Shown here in pieces: positions 24,677 through 38,179 of a stretch of DNA of 64,000 nucleotides. Below the pieces are notes generated by a model. It saw only the letters and a program-made list of their open reading frames with translations. It did not search any database and was not told the DNA's origin. Location: NCBI GenBank assembly GCA_028583405.1, contig CM053260.1, positions 13,352,660 to 13,416,659 on the forward strand, given 5' to 3'. A program made the position numbers and the translations under genes. The first letter of the stretch is position 1; each line of letters opens with the position of its first letter. Origin of the DNA: Pogonophryne albipinna. Its lineage: Eukaryota; Chordata; Actinopteri; Perciformes; Artedidraconidae.

Positions 24677-27051
24677 TTATCCTTGCTTTCGTTTGGAGCA
24701 GCTCTCCCCGCCCCATCCAGGGTAGCACTTGCACCGAAACTCAGACTTCATGAATTTTACCTCGTGTTTTTTCATCTGTCCTAAAACTCTGTAGTTCTGC
24801 CGTCCCCGTGGTCTCTTCTCAGACACCACCTTCCACACGGCAGGGTCCAGGTGGAGGTAGGCCCTTGATTCTGAGTTCCTCCTCTGGCATCTTCCCTGAG
24901 AAGAGCACATGGTCCGGCTGCAGAGAGTGGCAGCCGCCGTGACGTTCACCAGGTAAGGACCCAGAGTCTGGTCCACGTACAATTTGATAGCCTCACAAGT
25001 ATCCTAAAAGGAGGAAAGAAATAAGAGACATAAATAAAGCATTCACACAACTTAACACATTAGTATTGATTTAAAAAAGAGAGAACTTCAACACATATGA
25101 GCCTCTGCTCATAAAAGAGCATCACATTTAAAACAGGTCAAATTTCACAGTATGTTTGGGAAATTCTATTAAACTAGATATTTGTTAAGAGGTGTATGAA
25201 TGAGTAGTGAGGGTTGGATCAGTTTAGTTTTTTAGTTTGGTTATTGTTTGGTGTTTTTAACTTGGAAATGTTTCTGTTTTAACATGAACTCTCTCAAATA
25301 TATAGATGTGTCAGTAATATATCATGTAAATATTACAGAAAATGAAACTCTAATCTGAAGTTTTGGATTATTTCCTATAATTGCAATAGTGCTTTTAAAC
25401 TGTTTGTGAATAAAAATAATTGAACTTATTTGAAGGTGTTCAGTATAAGTGCCCATGATGGGATTTGCTGACATGAGATAAATGAGATATAAAATAATAC
25501 TAGATGTTCTTTTAGTATAACACTTTCTAAGACATTAGCTAAAGGCCCAGAAAGTTACAACACAATAAAAGAAGCCTTAATTCAAATGTGTTTTTATTTT
25601 AACCTCTGAGAAAGGAGCTAATGATAAAGATCACTGAAAGCATCAAGATACTTTTTAAATTGTCTAAGCAAGAACACACACTATCAAAGTTAAAACATGT
25701 CGTACAGCTCTTTTCCAGATTTTCTTTATGATTTCCTTTGGTTGTCTTGCCTTCATCATGATGTTTGAGGTTATTTCTGGTTTTTAAACCATTAGTCAGT
25801 GACTTTTAAAATAACCATAGAGACACTAAGTAAAAACAAAACAAAATCACCATTGTCTGTCGAGCAGTAAATACAAAACACTTTTGAGTGCTCATGATCA
25901 ATGTAAACTTTACATGAGAAATATGAATGACCATAAACACAAAACATGTACCCAGACATACTGTGTGAATGGTTACCGTGTGAGTCACTGTACCTGAGAT
26001 TTGGAGAAGTTATGGTCGCCCCACAGCACCACCCCTGCAGATCCTAAAGCAGCGCTCTCTCCGATGGTGTAGACCAGATGTTCCTGCAGTAAGGAAAAAG
26101 CATGCAGAACAATCAGAACCAAATCACGACAATCCCACAATGAGTTTAATTAAAACATCTGCCACTTGCCTGAGAGAGGAAATCTAACGTGCATCTGTAG
26201 ACGATGCGAGCGTAGGGGAACACAGGTGGTGCTGATGGAGCTCTCATGGCCTCCAGGATACGGTGGTGGGTGTAGAGGAGCACTTCTCTGCTCAGGTCTC
26301 GCAGCTGCAGGCTGAGGTAGATGTTGGGGTAAAGAGCGGAGGAGACGTTCCACAGCCACATCAGATGGTCGTTCCTCTTCAGCTCCACAGGTGGACACTC
26401 GCCTGTGTAGTTCCTGCTTCTGTCGCTGTAGTAGTTGTAGCAGTTGGGGAAACCGTAAAAGCCCCACAGCCCATTTGGTCTCTCCTGCTGCCCCAGCTTT
26501 AACGTTTCCTCCATGAACTTCCTCCCACCTTCCTCAAACTCCCCCCGGGCTGCGGCCTCTATCTCTGCAGGACTCCAGTCTGGATGTCTGGACTTCACTA
26601 GTGCTCTTGAGCCCGCCCAGTACACCTGCTTACTGTCCCAGTTTCTCTCCCAAACTGGTCTCCAGCTCTCCCAGTCCACCACAGCCAGGCCCTGGAAATC
26701 CCTGTCAGGGATCCAGGCGTGGATATCTTCAGAGGCCACCCTGAGGTGTTTGTCCAGACTGGCGTTCTGCGGTACCCCGCCATTGATAGCCTCTGCATTG
26801 TCATTGTACCTGGGATACAGACCAAGCATTTCAGTGTAAAATATTGTAATGTTTCCACCTATAAATGTCTGGTTCTGGTTCTGGACAATGCTGAACATGC
26901 CCAAATCGAGGTCAATGCCATATTTTGAGAGACAGCTGGCAGTAGGGGCGTTCCACACCGTGAGGAAAGGCTCTTCTGTGGCAAACTGCAGCCCTGACAC
27001 TAGGCTGATCAGATTTAAGAAAAGCAACACCTCGTGATGAAAGGAACTCAT
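24677..27051 (-). CDS. hyal1: hyaluronidase, HYAL1-like (soluble/lysosomal type), 432 aa
   Basis: Endo-beta-N-acetylhexosaminidase of family GH56 that cleaves hyaluronan. Coding exons 27051-26170, 26083-25994 and 25003-24677 join in phase 0. Residues 1-20 are a signal peptide (MSSFHHEVLLFLNLISLVSG). The catalytic block GLAVVDWESWRPVW has the acid/base pair D126/E128, preceded by NGGVPQ. The last exon encodes an EGF-like cysteine module (LCSRTMCSSQGRC ... FRCKCYPGWGGESC) and ends SCSKRKQG without a hydrophobic tail, so no GPI anchor, unlike its neighbour. The ATG at 27051 sits two bases inside an exon whose acceptor is TTTGCAG; a non-coding exon may end at 27407 (ATAG/GTAAGT). The first coding intron has a GC donor (CAG/GCAAGT). 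HYAL1 rather than another paralogue rests on position next to hyal2 and the missing anchor. Confidence 0.88.
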
Positions 27052-27053
27052 CC

Positions 27054-28807
27054 CTGCAAAGAAGGAAAAGACAGCACTGTTTAGATCACTCCCCTGTGTT
27101 GCAATACTGTGATATTGCGAAATTGTTATCTTCATACTTTTTGGTTGTGGTTGGTTATATGTTGGGAGATAACTAGAGTCTCAAGCATCAACATTTTAAG
27201 CAAATTCGAATTTTCATTTACTTTTTTAGATTGACCAAACTTTGACAACTTTGTGTTTTTTCTGTCTAATGCTAATCCTGTTCTACTTCCCAGAAAACCT
27301 CAAATGTTGTTGTGGTGTAGCTAAAGTTGACAAAAGTAACCGACCATAATGTTATGTAGTGGAGGAAAAGAAAGGATTTAGGACAAAATGACAAACAGAC
27401 ACTTACCTATCTTACAACTGGAAAAGGTTTTTTTGGTTAGTACTTTGTGGTCTGGAAGAGCAGGGAACAGCAACCAGAAGTCTCATGATCTGAATGCATG
27501 AAAAGGAGAAGGAGCAAAGCAGAAGTGCCTCTAGGAACCAGAAACAACCAATCAGAAGTGTGCAAAGAATCTCGAACAGCCAATCACAAGAGACATGCAG
27601 ATCATTTAAAGGAGCAGATTTAAAGTCACAGGCAAGTTAAAACTTCATATTCTGCCTTTCATAAAGTATTTTTGTTTTAGTAAAATCTAAGTGACTATTA
27701 TTTTTAATAAACAGTTTACTAAAGAGATTTGACTTCGAAGGGCAATTAAGTTTGACTTCAAATGGATTTCAAGCAAGCCATAATGAACTTGTTACCCTGC
27801 AAATGTAATATATGCCTTGCACAGCTCTTAAAACTAGTAAAAATAACTCTTGGTTTAACGGCACCCTGCAATTACATGGGGAGGGGGTATGAGGCAGCAG
27901 CCTGCAAATGAGTCCCTCCCTGAGGACTCGCTGGCTTTGCCTCCCCTCAGTGGACAGTGATGCCATGTCTCCCCCCGGGCCCTGGAGCCTCACTTTTATT
28001 GGCTACAAACAGCAGAAGCACTCCTGCATTATCGGAAACCAAATCTTCTGTTTACTCTGCCCTTCTTATTGTGTCCTGTAAATCTTGAAAGAAATTCAAA
28101 ATAGGCCGTAACAAATACATTTATTTTCTTAGACAAAAGTCACATTTTTAGAAAACATCACAAAGAAAGAAGCGGTCATGTACGTGAAATTGTGGAACAT
28201 ATACATTGTCGGACATTTTCTTTTTACATTGTGCTTCTAGCGGCTAAAATACAAAAATACTGTTTTAGGATAAAACTAGTAGTCATGTTTTGGACACTAT
28301 ACTTCATATAAAGAAAAACTGATATAGAACACCTAAACATACATTCAAATAAATAATAACACTGTAGTTGCCACCATAGAAAAGATCAGATGTCAGAGAA
28401 AAATCATGTTTAAAAAAGATAAGGCACTTTGAATACATATTGCGCTATTACCAGATTTAAGTGCATAAATTCCACTTTCACAACATTACTTCTGACATAC
28501 ATCAACTAATTCATCACATTTCCACCTAAAACATGAAATTTGACACTTTGAAACAGTAACCGAGAGGAAACTGAGAGCGAAATGTAAGTACATTTCATGC
28601 AAGGTCTCCATTGTTTAAAAACTGATTTAAAATTCTTTCCACAGTGTTTTCACAAAATCTCACTTTGTCATCTATATTTTACAGCAACTGAAAAAAGATT
28701 TTTTAAAATGACAATTTCTCCTCTCTAGATTCCCACCTTCTCATCTCATACGCTCCAGTATTTAGACAAAAATAAAATGCAACCATGTCTACAGTATGTT
28801 TGGTGTA
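27054..28807. other. hyal1 upstream region and hyal2 3' UTR
   Basis: Positions 27054-27406 are the probable 5' UTR intron of hyal1. The 3' part (28807 down to about 28100) is probably hyal2 3' UTR, with a minus-strand AATAAA at 28120-28125 about 680 bases past the stop. Nothing else recognised. Confidence 0.5.
28120..28125 (-). other. candidate polyadenylation signal of hyal2
   Basis: AATAAA on the minus strand downstream of the hyal2 stop; the first canonical hexamer I saw there. Confidence 0.4.
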
Positions 28808-31800
28808 TTAACAGAGGAGCTGAGAAATAATCAGTAAGATGGCACATTGCAGAGCTGACGCCATCATTTGAGACGCCGTCCCTCTTTGGTGTAGAGGGTC
28901 TATCTGATCGCAGCCCTCCCCCTGATAGCCGCTGAAGCACTGGCACTGAAACTGGGTTTGTAAAGTGGTCTTTTCCAAGCTGCCCTTCAGACTGCCGCTC
29001 TTTGTGGCGCTAGCGTCGCTGACGGGGTCCAGATGCAAGTAAACATCGCTGTCTGGATTTTTGCGCAGGCAGCGGCCGTGAGAACCACACAAGGTCTGGC
29101 TGCATAGCTCTGCTGCCGTGGAGACGTTGAGGAGGTATTGACCCAGCGGACCCCGGAGATAGGCGTCCAGGTCAGAGCAGCTGTTCTGAAGAAGAAAAAG
29201 AAAGAAAAAAAACATCCATCACTCACTGAGGCCATGTCTGCACTGCTGACCTTTAACACCAAACCTGCCTGTTTTTCTACATTCATCACGGAGTGTGACG
29301 GGATCCTTTGTGACATTTAAAGGTATGTTAACAGCTTTCAGTGTAACATTTATTAGTGGTAAAAGTGTTCTTTACTTATGTGGAGTAGGTAATAACACTG
29401 TCTACACATACTCTGTTACAACTACTATTTACTCCATTCTAAATTGTACTTAGGTTAAAGTGCATGAGCATAATCGTCAAAATATATCTAAGTATCAAAA
29501 GTAAAATGTCTCACTGTGCAAAATTGTTGTATTATGCCCATAAAAAGAAACAATAAGATGAGTGATGGTGATTGATGGATGTTCAATTAATCATAATATT
29601 TCTAGAAAGTACAATACTTGAGTAATCCTTTATAAATATAAATATTGTTATGAGGTACTTTGTACTTTGTGAGCTACACATCTTATCTATTAAATGGGCT
29701 GTGTAACTGCTGCACATGGTTCAGGACAAACTGCCTTAGAAGTGATCACAAAGATTGCCTTCTAGAATAAAAAAGAGCCTGAATCTAAACAGAACATATC
29801 AATTACATGGCACCTGATCACAACCAGCATAGGATGTGCTAATTTATCCAAAATAGAGGCCAACAAGGAAAAAACACAATGCAATTTCACTGTATAAAAA
29901 GAAAATATGCAGTTCATATTCTATGTATTACTTATACACCATACAAAAATGTAAGATGGATGAAAAATAAATTAATATGAATTAATATCAAAAGATGTGT
30001 GTGACCCTGGTGAATTGCTGCTGCAAAACAAAACATGCATTTGTCATCATTTAAGTATAATAAAGACATTTTTCTCCAATGAATGCCTGTTTGTCTTCAG
30101 ATTTTTACCAAGTGTGTCACCATTCACTGTGGATCATTCTGATCTTCTTTTTAAAAAGACTATGAATCGGCCATGTTCATTTCCTCTTTTTCGTCAGTAT
30201 GACTGTGAGATATGCACTGTTCATAGCTCATTTTAAGTTTTGCAGCATAAATGTGACTTTAAAGAAAATAGAACTATCTCCTGTGTTGCCTGCCTATCTT
30301 CAGACGTCCATGTGACCCCCTTTGAACTGAAGCCTGAGGAATAAATGTTATCTACTGACTGCACATACGACTTATCAACTTACCAGATGACCGTGTTTAT
30401 GGTCAGTGTTGTAAGTAGTGTCTGAGTGATTCATGATTTATGATTAGCACATGGGCACTTACTTTGCTGCTTGCATACGCTGCATCTCCCCACATGATGA
30501 TTCCAGCTGCTCCCAAAGCCACGCTCTCCCCAATGGTGGAGACGAGGTCAGTCTGTAAAAGATGATACAGCATTTCAAACGCCTATCAAAACCTTTTACT
30601 TTTCTAAGACTACAGGCCAAGCACAAGAAAAATACACTGTGCAGTATCAGTATAACAGGGTCAAAGTGTTAGTGAGCCATGAGCTACTGTGTGTGAACTG
30701 AGAAGTGCAGCAGCAGCACTTATCTGTTCATTCTTCCATAAGGAAATGGTCTATAGGGTGAGATTTTCAACTTGAGCAACACCCATCCCGCCCACTCCAC
30801 ATAAATGAGAGGTATTGGGGAGTCTGTCAGCTACCAGAACAGGAAAGGACTGCTCCTGCCGATAAGGAAAAGCAGAGCTAAAGCTCCATTGAGCACGCAC
30901 TGATCAGAGAGAGAGAGCTGTGACTGGGAGTTCATCTCAGAGCAGGAAAACTCCATATCCTAAATGTGCATTATCATACATGACTGAGCCAGCTCAGCAA
31001 AACATTAGAAAGGTTATCTTAAAGAGACTCAATATGCATTTTTTTTAGCGATACTCTAAAAACGGTAATAACCTGTTTATCAAGGCACCGTGCCGATTTA
31101 ATAACTGATCATTTCACTTCACAAAAATCTTCACACCACTGAGCCTCGGTTGGCTTTTTAGTCAGTGAGTTGCGTTTTTTCTGTGTTTAATGTGTTGATT
31201 TGGAGATTTCAAACTTCACAAGAAGGGTAAAAAAAAGTTTCAGAAAGACAAACAGAAATCAAGAGTGTTAGAGTTAGAGTTTCACCTCTGTCAGCTGCTC
31301 CAGGGAGTTGCTGTAAGTGGGCTGGGTGTACACAAAGACAGGACGTGCCAACCCATCGCCTGATGATGCCAAACGCATCCCCTCCTTTATACGGTTCCGG
31401 ACAAACTTCCGTCCGGAGTCCGAGGAACGCAGCACAGGGGCCATGTAGATGGAGGGGAAGAGGGCGGTGCTCTCAGTCCACAACCACTTGAGCTGCTCGT
31501 TGCGGGCCACCTCCACGTCAGGACAGCGGCCCGTGTAGTTCTCCAGAGTGCGCCTGTAGTCGTGATTGTAGCAGTCAGGGAACAGGTAGAACCCCCACAG
31601 CTGGTTGGGCCTCAGGCTCTTGGCGTGCCTCAGGGTTTCCAGCATGAACTTCCTGGCAGACATCTCAAATTCCTGCTGGGCCACTTTGCTCACCTTTTCT
31701 GGAAGCCATGTTGGGTTCTTCTGACGCACCAACTCACGAGAATGTTTGCGGTAAACATCTTTTGTTTCCCAGTTACGTATCCAGAGTGGGCGCCAGGCCT

Positions 31801-32215
31801 CCCAATCAATAACTGCCAGGCCCTTGGCCCCTGGTTCCCGTATATACTTCTGCACTCCCTCAGGCATCTTCTCCAGGTGCTGAGTGAGACTGGCCACCTG
31901 CGGCAGCCCCCCATTCACTGCTGTTTCATCTGACTTGAAGTATGGGTATGAGCCCAAGCGATCTTCATAGAAGATGGTGAGGTTCTGCCGAACAAAGCCC
32001 TCATTGGGTGAGGCCACGATTTGGAATTTATCCAACTGAAAGCGTATACCATGCCTCGGGCCACAGTCCTCAGTCGGGGCATTCCAAGCGAGGAGCAAAG
32101 GCTTTTTAGAATACAGTGGCCATCTCGTGGGCTTCAGTCCCAAAGCACAAAGGCAGTCCCAGAGCAGCACAGTCAGAAGCAGCACTTTCCAGTCAGGCAG
32201 TGTCCAGTACAACAT
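28808..32215 (-). CDS. hyal2: hyaluronidase, HYAL2-like, GPI-anchored, 465 aa
   Basis: GH56 hyaluronidase expected at the cell surface, where HYAL2 cuts high-mass hyaluronan. Exons 32215-31286, 30552-30463 and 29185-28808 join in phase 0, with the same 90-nt middle exon and intron phases as the neighbouring hyal1, indicating tandem duplication. Signal peptide about residues 1-25 (LLLTVLLWDCLCALG). Catalytic GLAVIDWEAWRPLW with D137/E139, and NGGLPQ upstream. The EGF-like module is in the last exon (LCGSHGRC ... FQCQCFSGYQGEGC), followed by a short linker and a hydrophobic C-terminus (ALQCAILLIISQLLC) typical of a GPI-attachment signal. The ATG at 32215 is preferred to an upstream in-frame one because a splice acceptor (TTTGTAG) lies between them at 32259. 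A probable non-coding exon ends at 32803 (AAAG/GTAAGT). Confidence 0.92.
29340..29680. repeat. degenerate dispersed repeat (AGTAAAAGTACT-type) in hyal2 intron
   Basis: Shows the words TACTCTGTTACAACTACTAT, AAGTATCAAAAGTAAAATGT and GTACTTTGTACTTT found in a family of teleost non-autonomous transposons. Related copies are near 44395-44640, 52180-52380, 58085-58205 and 63530-63905. Confidence 0.45.
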
Positions 32216-32259
32216 GTCTTCAGATGGGAATTGACAGATAGGACTGTCGCTTTCTGCTC

Positions 32260-35200
32260 TACAAATCACAGAGGAGAAAGATATTTAGTTTTTATTATTA
32301 TTAATGTTATTATTTAAATCAGTGGCAGTCCTCAGTACATTCCTTTATTAGGTTAGTAATTCAAAAGGTTATATAAAGCATTTTTTATAGGACTGTTTAA
32401 AATTTAGAGCCAGAAATTACAATGAACCGGCAAAAAATCACAGAAGGAATTACATTTTGTTTACTTTTCTAATAAATGCAATAATTCCCTGCTTATTAAT
32501 GTATATAGTTATCAGTTGGCTAATGCTTATAAATTAAAAACCTGAAAGTACAGTGACGTTTTACTGTTATTGTGCATCATAGTATAATAAATGCTATTAA
32601 AAAAAACAAAGCCAAAATAAATAATGATACAAAATCTAAATAATGTCCCATAGTTTTTTGTGCAGATTCCTAAAGTCTCCCAAAACATTATTATTCTGTA
32701 GTGAACTAGTTTCAATTATTTGGCATTTTGAGCATTTTCTAAGCAATGAATGACTTGAAGTCAACAACAAAGTAAAGTCTCACTGCAGCGGGACACACTT
32801 ACCTTTACAGCAGGCTGAGGAAGCATTCCCAAAAAAACAGAAGCCTGCTACTTCAAGCCGCTACTTTTCTATGTTGCCTCAAAACTAATAGGAAAAGTTA
32901 TTTTGCATTGCTTTTGAGGAATAAAAAGACGACGGGGTGAAGTTACAACAGCACGCGTTGCTGGTCGGTGTCCCACAACTTGTGTTGGTCGGTAAAGTGA
33001 AGTGAAGTTGCCCCCTGCGATGTTGTCAGTTGCTACTCTGCGAACCACTTTTAGGATGTACCATTCATGTCGCAAAAAGGGGGGGAAATGCAAAACCAAA
33101 CCGGACACCCCAACAACTCCGTCCGCGTGTCTAATATGTTACAGCGACGTGTTTCTTTACCACAAGCCTACACATAAATGTAGGGATGAGATTAGTGACC
33201 GTAGGATGTAGTTTGATGGCGATTTTAAAAATATTTACTGTATCCGAGAATGAATTAGTCCAAGAAGTTAGCCTCGTCCGCCGTGAAACAGATACACTGT
33301 AAAGAGCAATGTCAAGACTCTAAGGTCGCAGGGGGCCAGTTTGCCACATCCCTAAAAATAAGATCATGCCCACAAATGACCACTGTATTCCGTGATCTTT
33401 CAGCTATATTACAATTAGATATAGCTTATGAATAGTATGGCATGTAAAGTATAGGAAGACTTTATTCTAATATGGCGTGAATTTTGGCCATTAAAACAAC
33501 TGAAAACTAGCTTTAATTCACCCACTTTCAACCAGTAAGAATAGCACACAACTCCAAAAGAGCTTTCAAATAAAATATACATTCTTCTCATTATAGCTGA
33601 AAGTCTATTTGTGTATGCATCCATTATGTAGATTATGAACATTATTTCAAAACAAACATTGTTTTAAAGACCTTGGAACCTGAGCCCAAAACAATCTGAT
33701 GCGTGATTAAAATTCAAAAATAGTTTTTAGTTTAAGTTTAAGTCGGATTTGGGGGATTTAAGTTGCAACAACATACAAATCATCACAAGTTTATGTTGAA
33801 AAAGAGTATTAAGCAGAACTTGTTGATTAATTAACATGTAGAGAGTAAGTTTTATAATTGTACTAGGCAATGTCTATTAATATTGAATTACTTATTACTA
33901 TATTCTGTTTGGCTGTTTAGTCAATAGTATACTGAAAAATTGAAATGTTCATCATTGTAATGTATAAAGCATTAAACTAGCAATTATGTAAATCGAAATG
34001 AATGAATGTACCTCCTGAAATTACACCACAACACACACATTATTGCATCAGTCACTTGCCAGTATGAGCTGAGTCCTTTTCAGAAAAGTCAAAAATAAAC
34101 ATTCTGAATACAGCTTTTGTTAATTTACATCAAATACTTCTGCTTCTTTGCTTTGTGAGTGAAGAGGCTTTAATGTTTTTTCCACTAATGTTCCCAGCAG
34201 CACACTTCAGACAGTGGGCACAACGCTTCTGGCATGCAGATGTTTCTGTTGCCAGAGGCATGTGATGACAGCCACTGGCAAAGGTTCAGTGAGAAAAACC
34301 AAGTATCACATGCCAACTCGCTGCCAATTACAGCTGATAGGACGGTGCAGAGCCCGGGGTAAGACCTGAGGCACGATGGCTATGCGAGAAAGAGGCCTCG
34401 CACTGACACATAATTAACCAAATGTAACCACCTGTTTTCATACTGTGTTGTCAAGTGTTTCTTCCAATAACGTTTTGAAAACCATGTTCCTCTCAGAGTT
34501 GTTCTTTGCAGAGACACATGAACTGAAGGATCCCTGAGCACATGATGGGGTGAGGTGAGGGCCTGGAAGTGAGATGTTTTCCTGTGCTCGAGTCAGTTCC
34601 GCTGTTTGTTTTCCAAGCTTTGCTGACTCATTTCACCATGTCATCAGTTTCTGTGTGTTTAGGGAAAGTGCAGCATGAACGACCCATGTGAAGGAACAAA
34701 GGAATGGCTCGGTTTCCCTCCAGTCTCAGCTTGCCTTTGACCTCTGCCACCTGAACGTTACATCAGCAGAAGTCAGGGACCGCCAGGAAGCAAAAACAAT
34801 GGCAGGGAAACCCGAAGCACGCCCTGCCACCTTCACTTTGCGTCCCGAACATTTATCAATTGAGTAATAGTGACTTGTTTAAGAGGGATGGAAGAACTTC
34901 ATTGGAACAATTTGGTTTGACCTCAATACAAGTTTACAAGTTTACTTGCCCTTGTGTACTTGTAAACCTAAACCTCCATTCTTGTGGATTACCGTTTCGT
35001 TTAGATACACAGAAAGTCACCAAACTTTTTTTTTAGAGTACTCTTTCAGTTCAATCCACTGTGTTTGATCCCTCTCAGTTGCATGATCCAACTGTGAATC
35101 GAGAAAAAACAGGCTACACGAAGCACTGCTGTTTTACTTTAAATAGAATGAATATGTTAAGTGATCCCTGAGAAAAATGTATCTCTCTTGTTTATAATTC

Positions 35201-36414
35201 AAGGCATGTTTAGTTATTTTTAAAGGCTGCTGATCATTTATAATCATTATCTCTCTAAACCAAAGCCACATGTACAAGTTATCCCTTTCATAAAACACAC
35301 TGTATCCGAGAACACATTGTATGGATCAACAGAGCTGGACAGTGTCACATTCATAAAGTTCATACATTTTAAAGTCTTTACAAGAAGGGGCTCATCCTCA
35401 TAATACAAGCCGGACTTTATGCAACACATCAAAGACCACTGGGGGGGAAACACATCAAAGTGACTGACCTCTGGCCCAAAAACACACCCAACCACATTCC
35501 ACACAATTACAGACACCAGGGAATGCATGCAAAGGAAACCCTACCCAGTTATTGTGGGGATTTGTCTGCTATGCACTGAAATATGTTTACATTGCTATTA
35601 AAATTTGATATTGCGCCAGCTGGCAACAACAGCCTCAACTGGTTTGAGTTAAAACCTTTAATTATATCTTCAGCCTTTTCGGGAAGTCTAACTGCACAAC
35701 AATATCATTAGAGGCAAGAGAGTAAACCTACAAACATATTCACGCAGGAACTCATTTTTGTCAGTACAGGTAAAGATTTCTGCTGCCATCTTGGCACACC
35801 TTACATGCTACTTAAGAGTAAACTAATTATATTATCTCCATATTTGCAAACAGCCGCTTTACAGCTCAGTAAGCACCGACATTTAAAACGGCAATGAGTA
35901 AAAGCTAAAAATAAGTTATGAGAGATCAGGGTTATACTTACAGCTGTCATGGAAGTGTATGAATAGCCTTCTACATTTTTAAATGTGACCACTTGATTGA
36001 ATGCAATTTTAACTTGTTCATTCACTTTTAGTAAACTAAAATTATTTTACCGAGTACATCATTAGTTTTTCATCATAAAACTGAGCGTTGTTTCTATAGC
36101 TAGATAATGACAAGTACAATGGATGACAAGGGATAGTTTTTGTAATACTGTTTTTGCTGTGAGTTAGATAAGAATCAATACCACTTGCAAATAGGTGTTG
36201 GCAAGGAAACAACTCAGCTAAATCCCAAAATGTTGAGATATCTTCTACCCCCTTCTCTCTACCATAGACTCACTTTTTGTCTTAAGTAAGAAGTTAATGA
36301 AACCATGAGGTCAAATGTTGTTTAGTGTAGTTGGACATATCTCAATAATACAATTAGGCCATGACAAACATGATAGAAAACATATTGACTCCAGATATTC
36401 CGCTCAGTAAACCA
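32260..36414. other. hyal2 promoter/5' region and hyal2-tusc2 intergenic space
   Basis: The first 600 bases include the probable non-coding exon of hyal2 and its promoter (about 32800-33100, GC-richer). Positions about 34180-34450 are a non-repetitive GC-richer island that could be regulatory. No gene recognised in the rest. Confidence 0.4.
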
Positions 36415-36420
36415 TTTATT
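36415..36420 (-). other. polyadenylation signal of tusc2
   Basis: AATAAA on the minus strand about 620 nt after the tusc2 stop, with no other gene between. Confidence 0.55.
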
Positions 36421-37039
36421 CAAGTAATTCCAACTAAGAAATCTGATATTATTTACAGTACATTATGTTCACTAGTGCAGGTCTGAGCTCCGGTTACTGA
36501 GACAGACTCAAGACATGACAATACAGAACATGACCATATATACACAATACATTTCACAATCCTTAATTATTCTACCCTGTAATTACATCCTCAGTCTTTC
36601 TGTCGCACACATTCCCTCAAACAAACCTAAGTGCACACATGTACACGTACAAAGACACTCACTCTACGTCCCACAGAAGGCATAACACGTTAAAGCCTTT
36701 TCAAATCGAGGATGTTATTCCCTGCAAAGAACTCACAAGAAAAATACAGCTCCATTTGATGTATTGTGTAGACTGCCTACATATCAGCTGGGTAGTGGAC
36801 ACACAACCTGTACCAACACTACTTTAGTGGATATCAAAATATTGATTTTGTGAACAGGGCACCGTCTGATCTTAGTTGAATACAAATGTATGACATTTCA
36901 TTCAATATATCAGTTGGATTTTCTTTTTTCTCTCCAGAGACAACTCGTCTTGAGTGTGATGCTTGAACACTGGGACCAGACTTTGCTCCAAATAGAGAAC
37001 CTGTGGCTGCACTTCATAGTAGATCAGTCCTGTGCAACT

Positions 37040-38179
37040 TCACACCTCACAGATGATGATGGGGAAATCTACATGAATACATGGGTGGTCCAGCTTCACC
37101 ATTCCCTAAAAAATAAAGATAGGACATTCATATTGACAAATCATTTGAAACATCTTTAACCAGACCATCATTTGTCAAAATGTGGCTTTATCTCACCTGT
37201 GGAATCAGATTTTTCTGGATCCTCTTCAACTTGGACTTTTTCCTGCCATTTTTTGTCACAACCGTCTCTTCATAGAATTCATGGGCAAGGTCACCGTCTT
37301 CGTCGTAGTACAAAGAACTGCCAACACAGCAAGTACAGATCAGTGTCAAACAGCAAGAGGGAACTTGTCAAGTTAATTTGTGTAAAAAACTAAAATACTT
37401 TCACTAAAAACCAGTGGCATCCGGACAAATGTATTGTGCAGGTCTTGTGATTCCTACCCCCACTTCCTACTGCTAACTTATGCACCATTTCTTGCTGATA
37501 CTATACACATCAATTTTTTTAAAGACCAGTGGGTAAGATTTAGGGGCATGTATAAACAGAAAAGAGAAAATAAGCATTCATAACTATGTTTTCATTGGTT
37601 TACAATTGCCTGAAACTAAGAATTGTTGTTGTCTCGTTACTTTAGAGCGGTGTCTATAAGGTTCCACTGCCGTGTTTCTACAGTAGCCCAAAAAACAATA
37701 AACCAAACTGGTTCAAGAGAGGCTTTTGCCCTTTTTATTTACTCAGAGAATCTGGTTTACAAGGGTGGTAAGTGTTTTAATTAGTTGCAATCAGCAACCT
37801 TGTTGCTATATGCCACTTAATCCTATACACTGGACCTTTAACTATTGATCTTATTTTTAACAGGTTTATTGAGCTCTGCCATCTACTCCCTGTAATTGCC
37901 TCACTGTGGAGGAATTAGGCTAAAACAATTAACTACCTACTTCTGAAGCACAATATAACCAACATGCTTCAGTGTGGTCTTAATTCCTTTATTTGGATGA
38001 AACAACCATTATCCAATTATTTGTATTTACCTCCTCCTGGTGAAAACAAACGGGGTTGCATTTCTGGAAGCTTTGAGGCGGGTCACAGACTGCTCGGTCC
38101 CATCACTGGCTGCCTCCCCTCCAACTCCATTGCCTGAGAAAGGCCAGACACCTTTGGATTTGGATCCACTTCCTCCCAT
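37040..38179 (-). CDS. tusc2: TUSC2 (FUS1) tumour suppressor homologue, 111 aa
   Basis: Small mitochondria-associated protein linked to calcium handling and growth suppression. Exons 38179-38031 (49 codons plus 2 nt), 37317-37197 and 37105-37040 join in frame; all donors and acceptors are canonical. The N-terminus MGGSGSKSKG fits an N-myristoylation signal at Gly2. The conserved core YYDEDGDLAHEFYEET (exon 2) and KLDHP...HVDFPIIICEV (exon 3, exact C-terminus) identify the family; length is one residue more than the human protein. A non-coding first exon may end at 38967 (ATAAG/GTAGGG) with an acceptor at 38269. The 3' UTR is about 620 nt to an AATAAA at 36415-36420. Not visible as one open frame because every exon is short. 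Confidence 0.96.

Noticed and set aside
27052..27135. N-terminal extension of hyal1 to an upstream ATG.
   Set aside because: It would read through a TTTGCAG splice acceptor at 27054 and precede the clear signal peptide starting at 27051.
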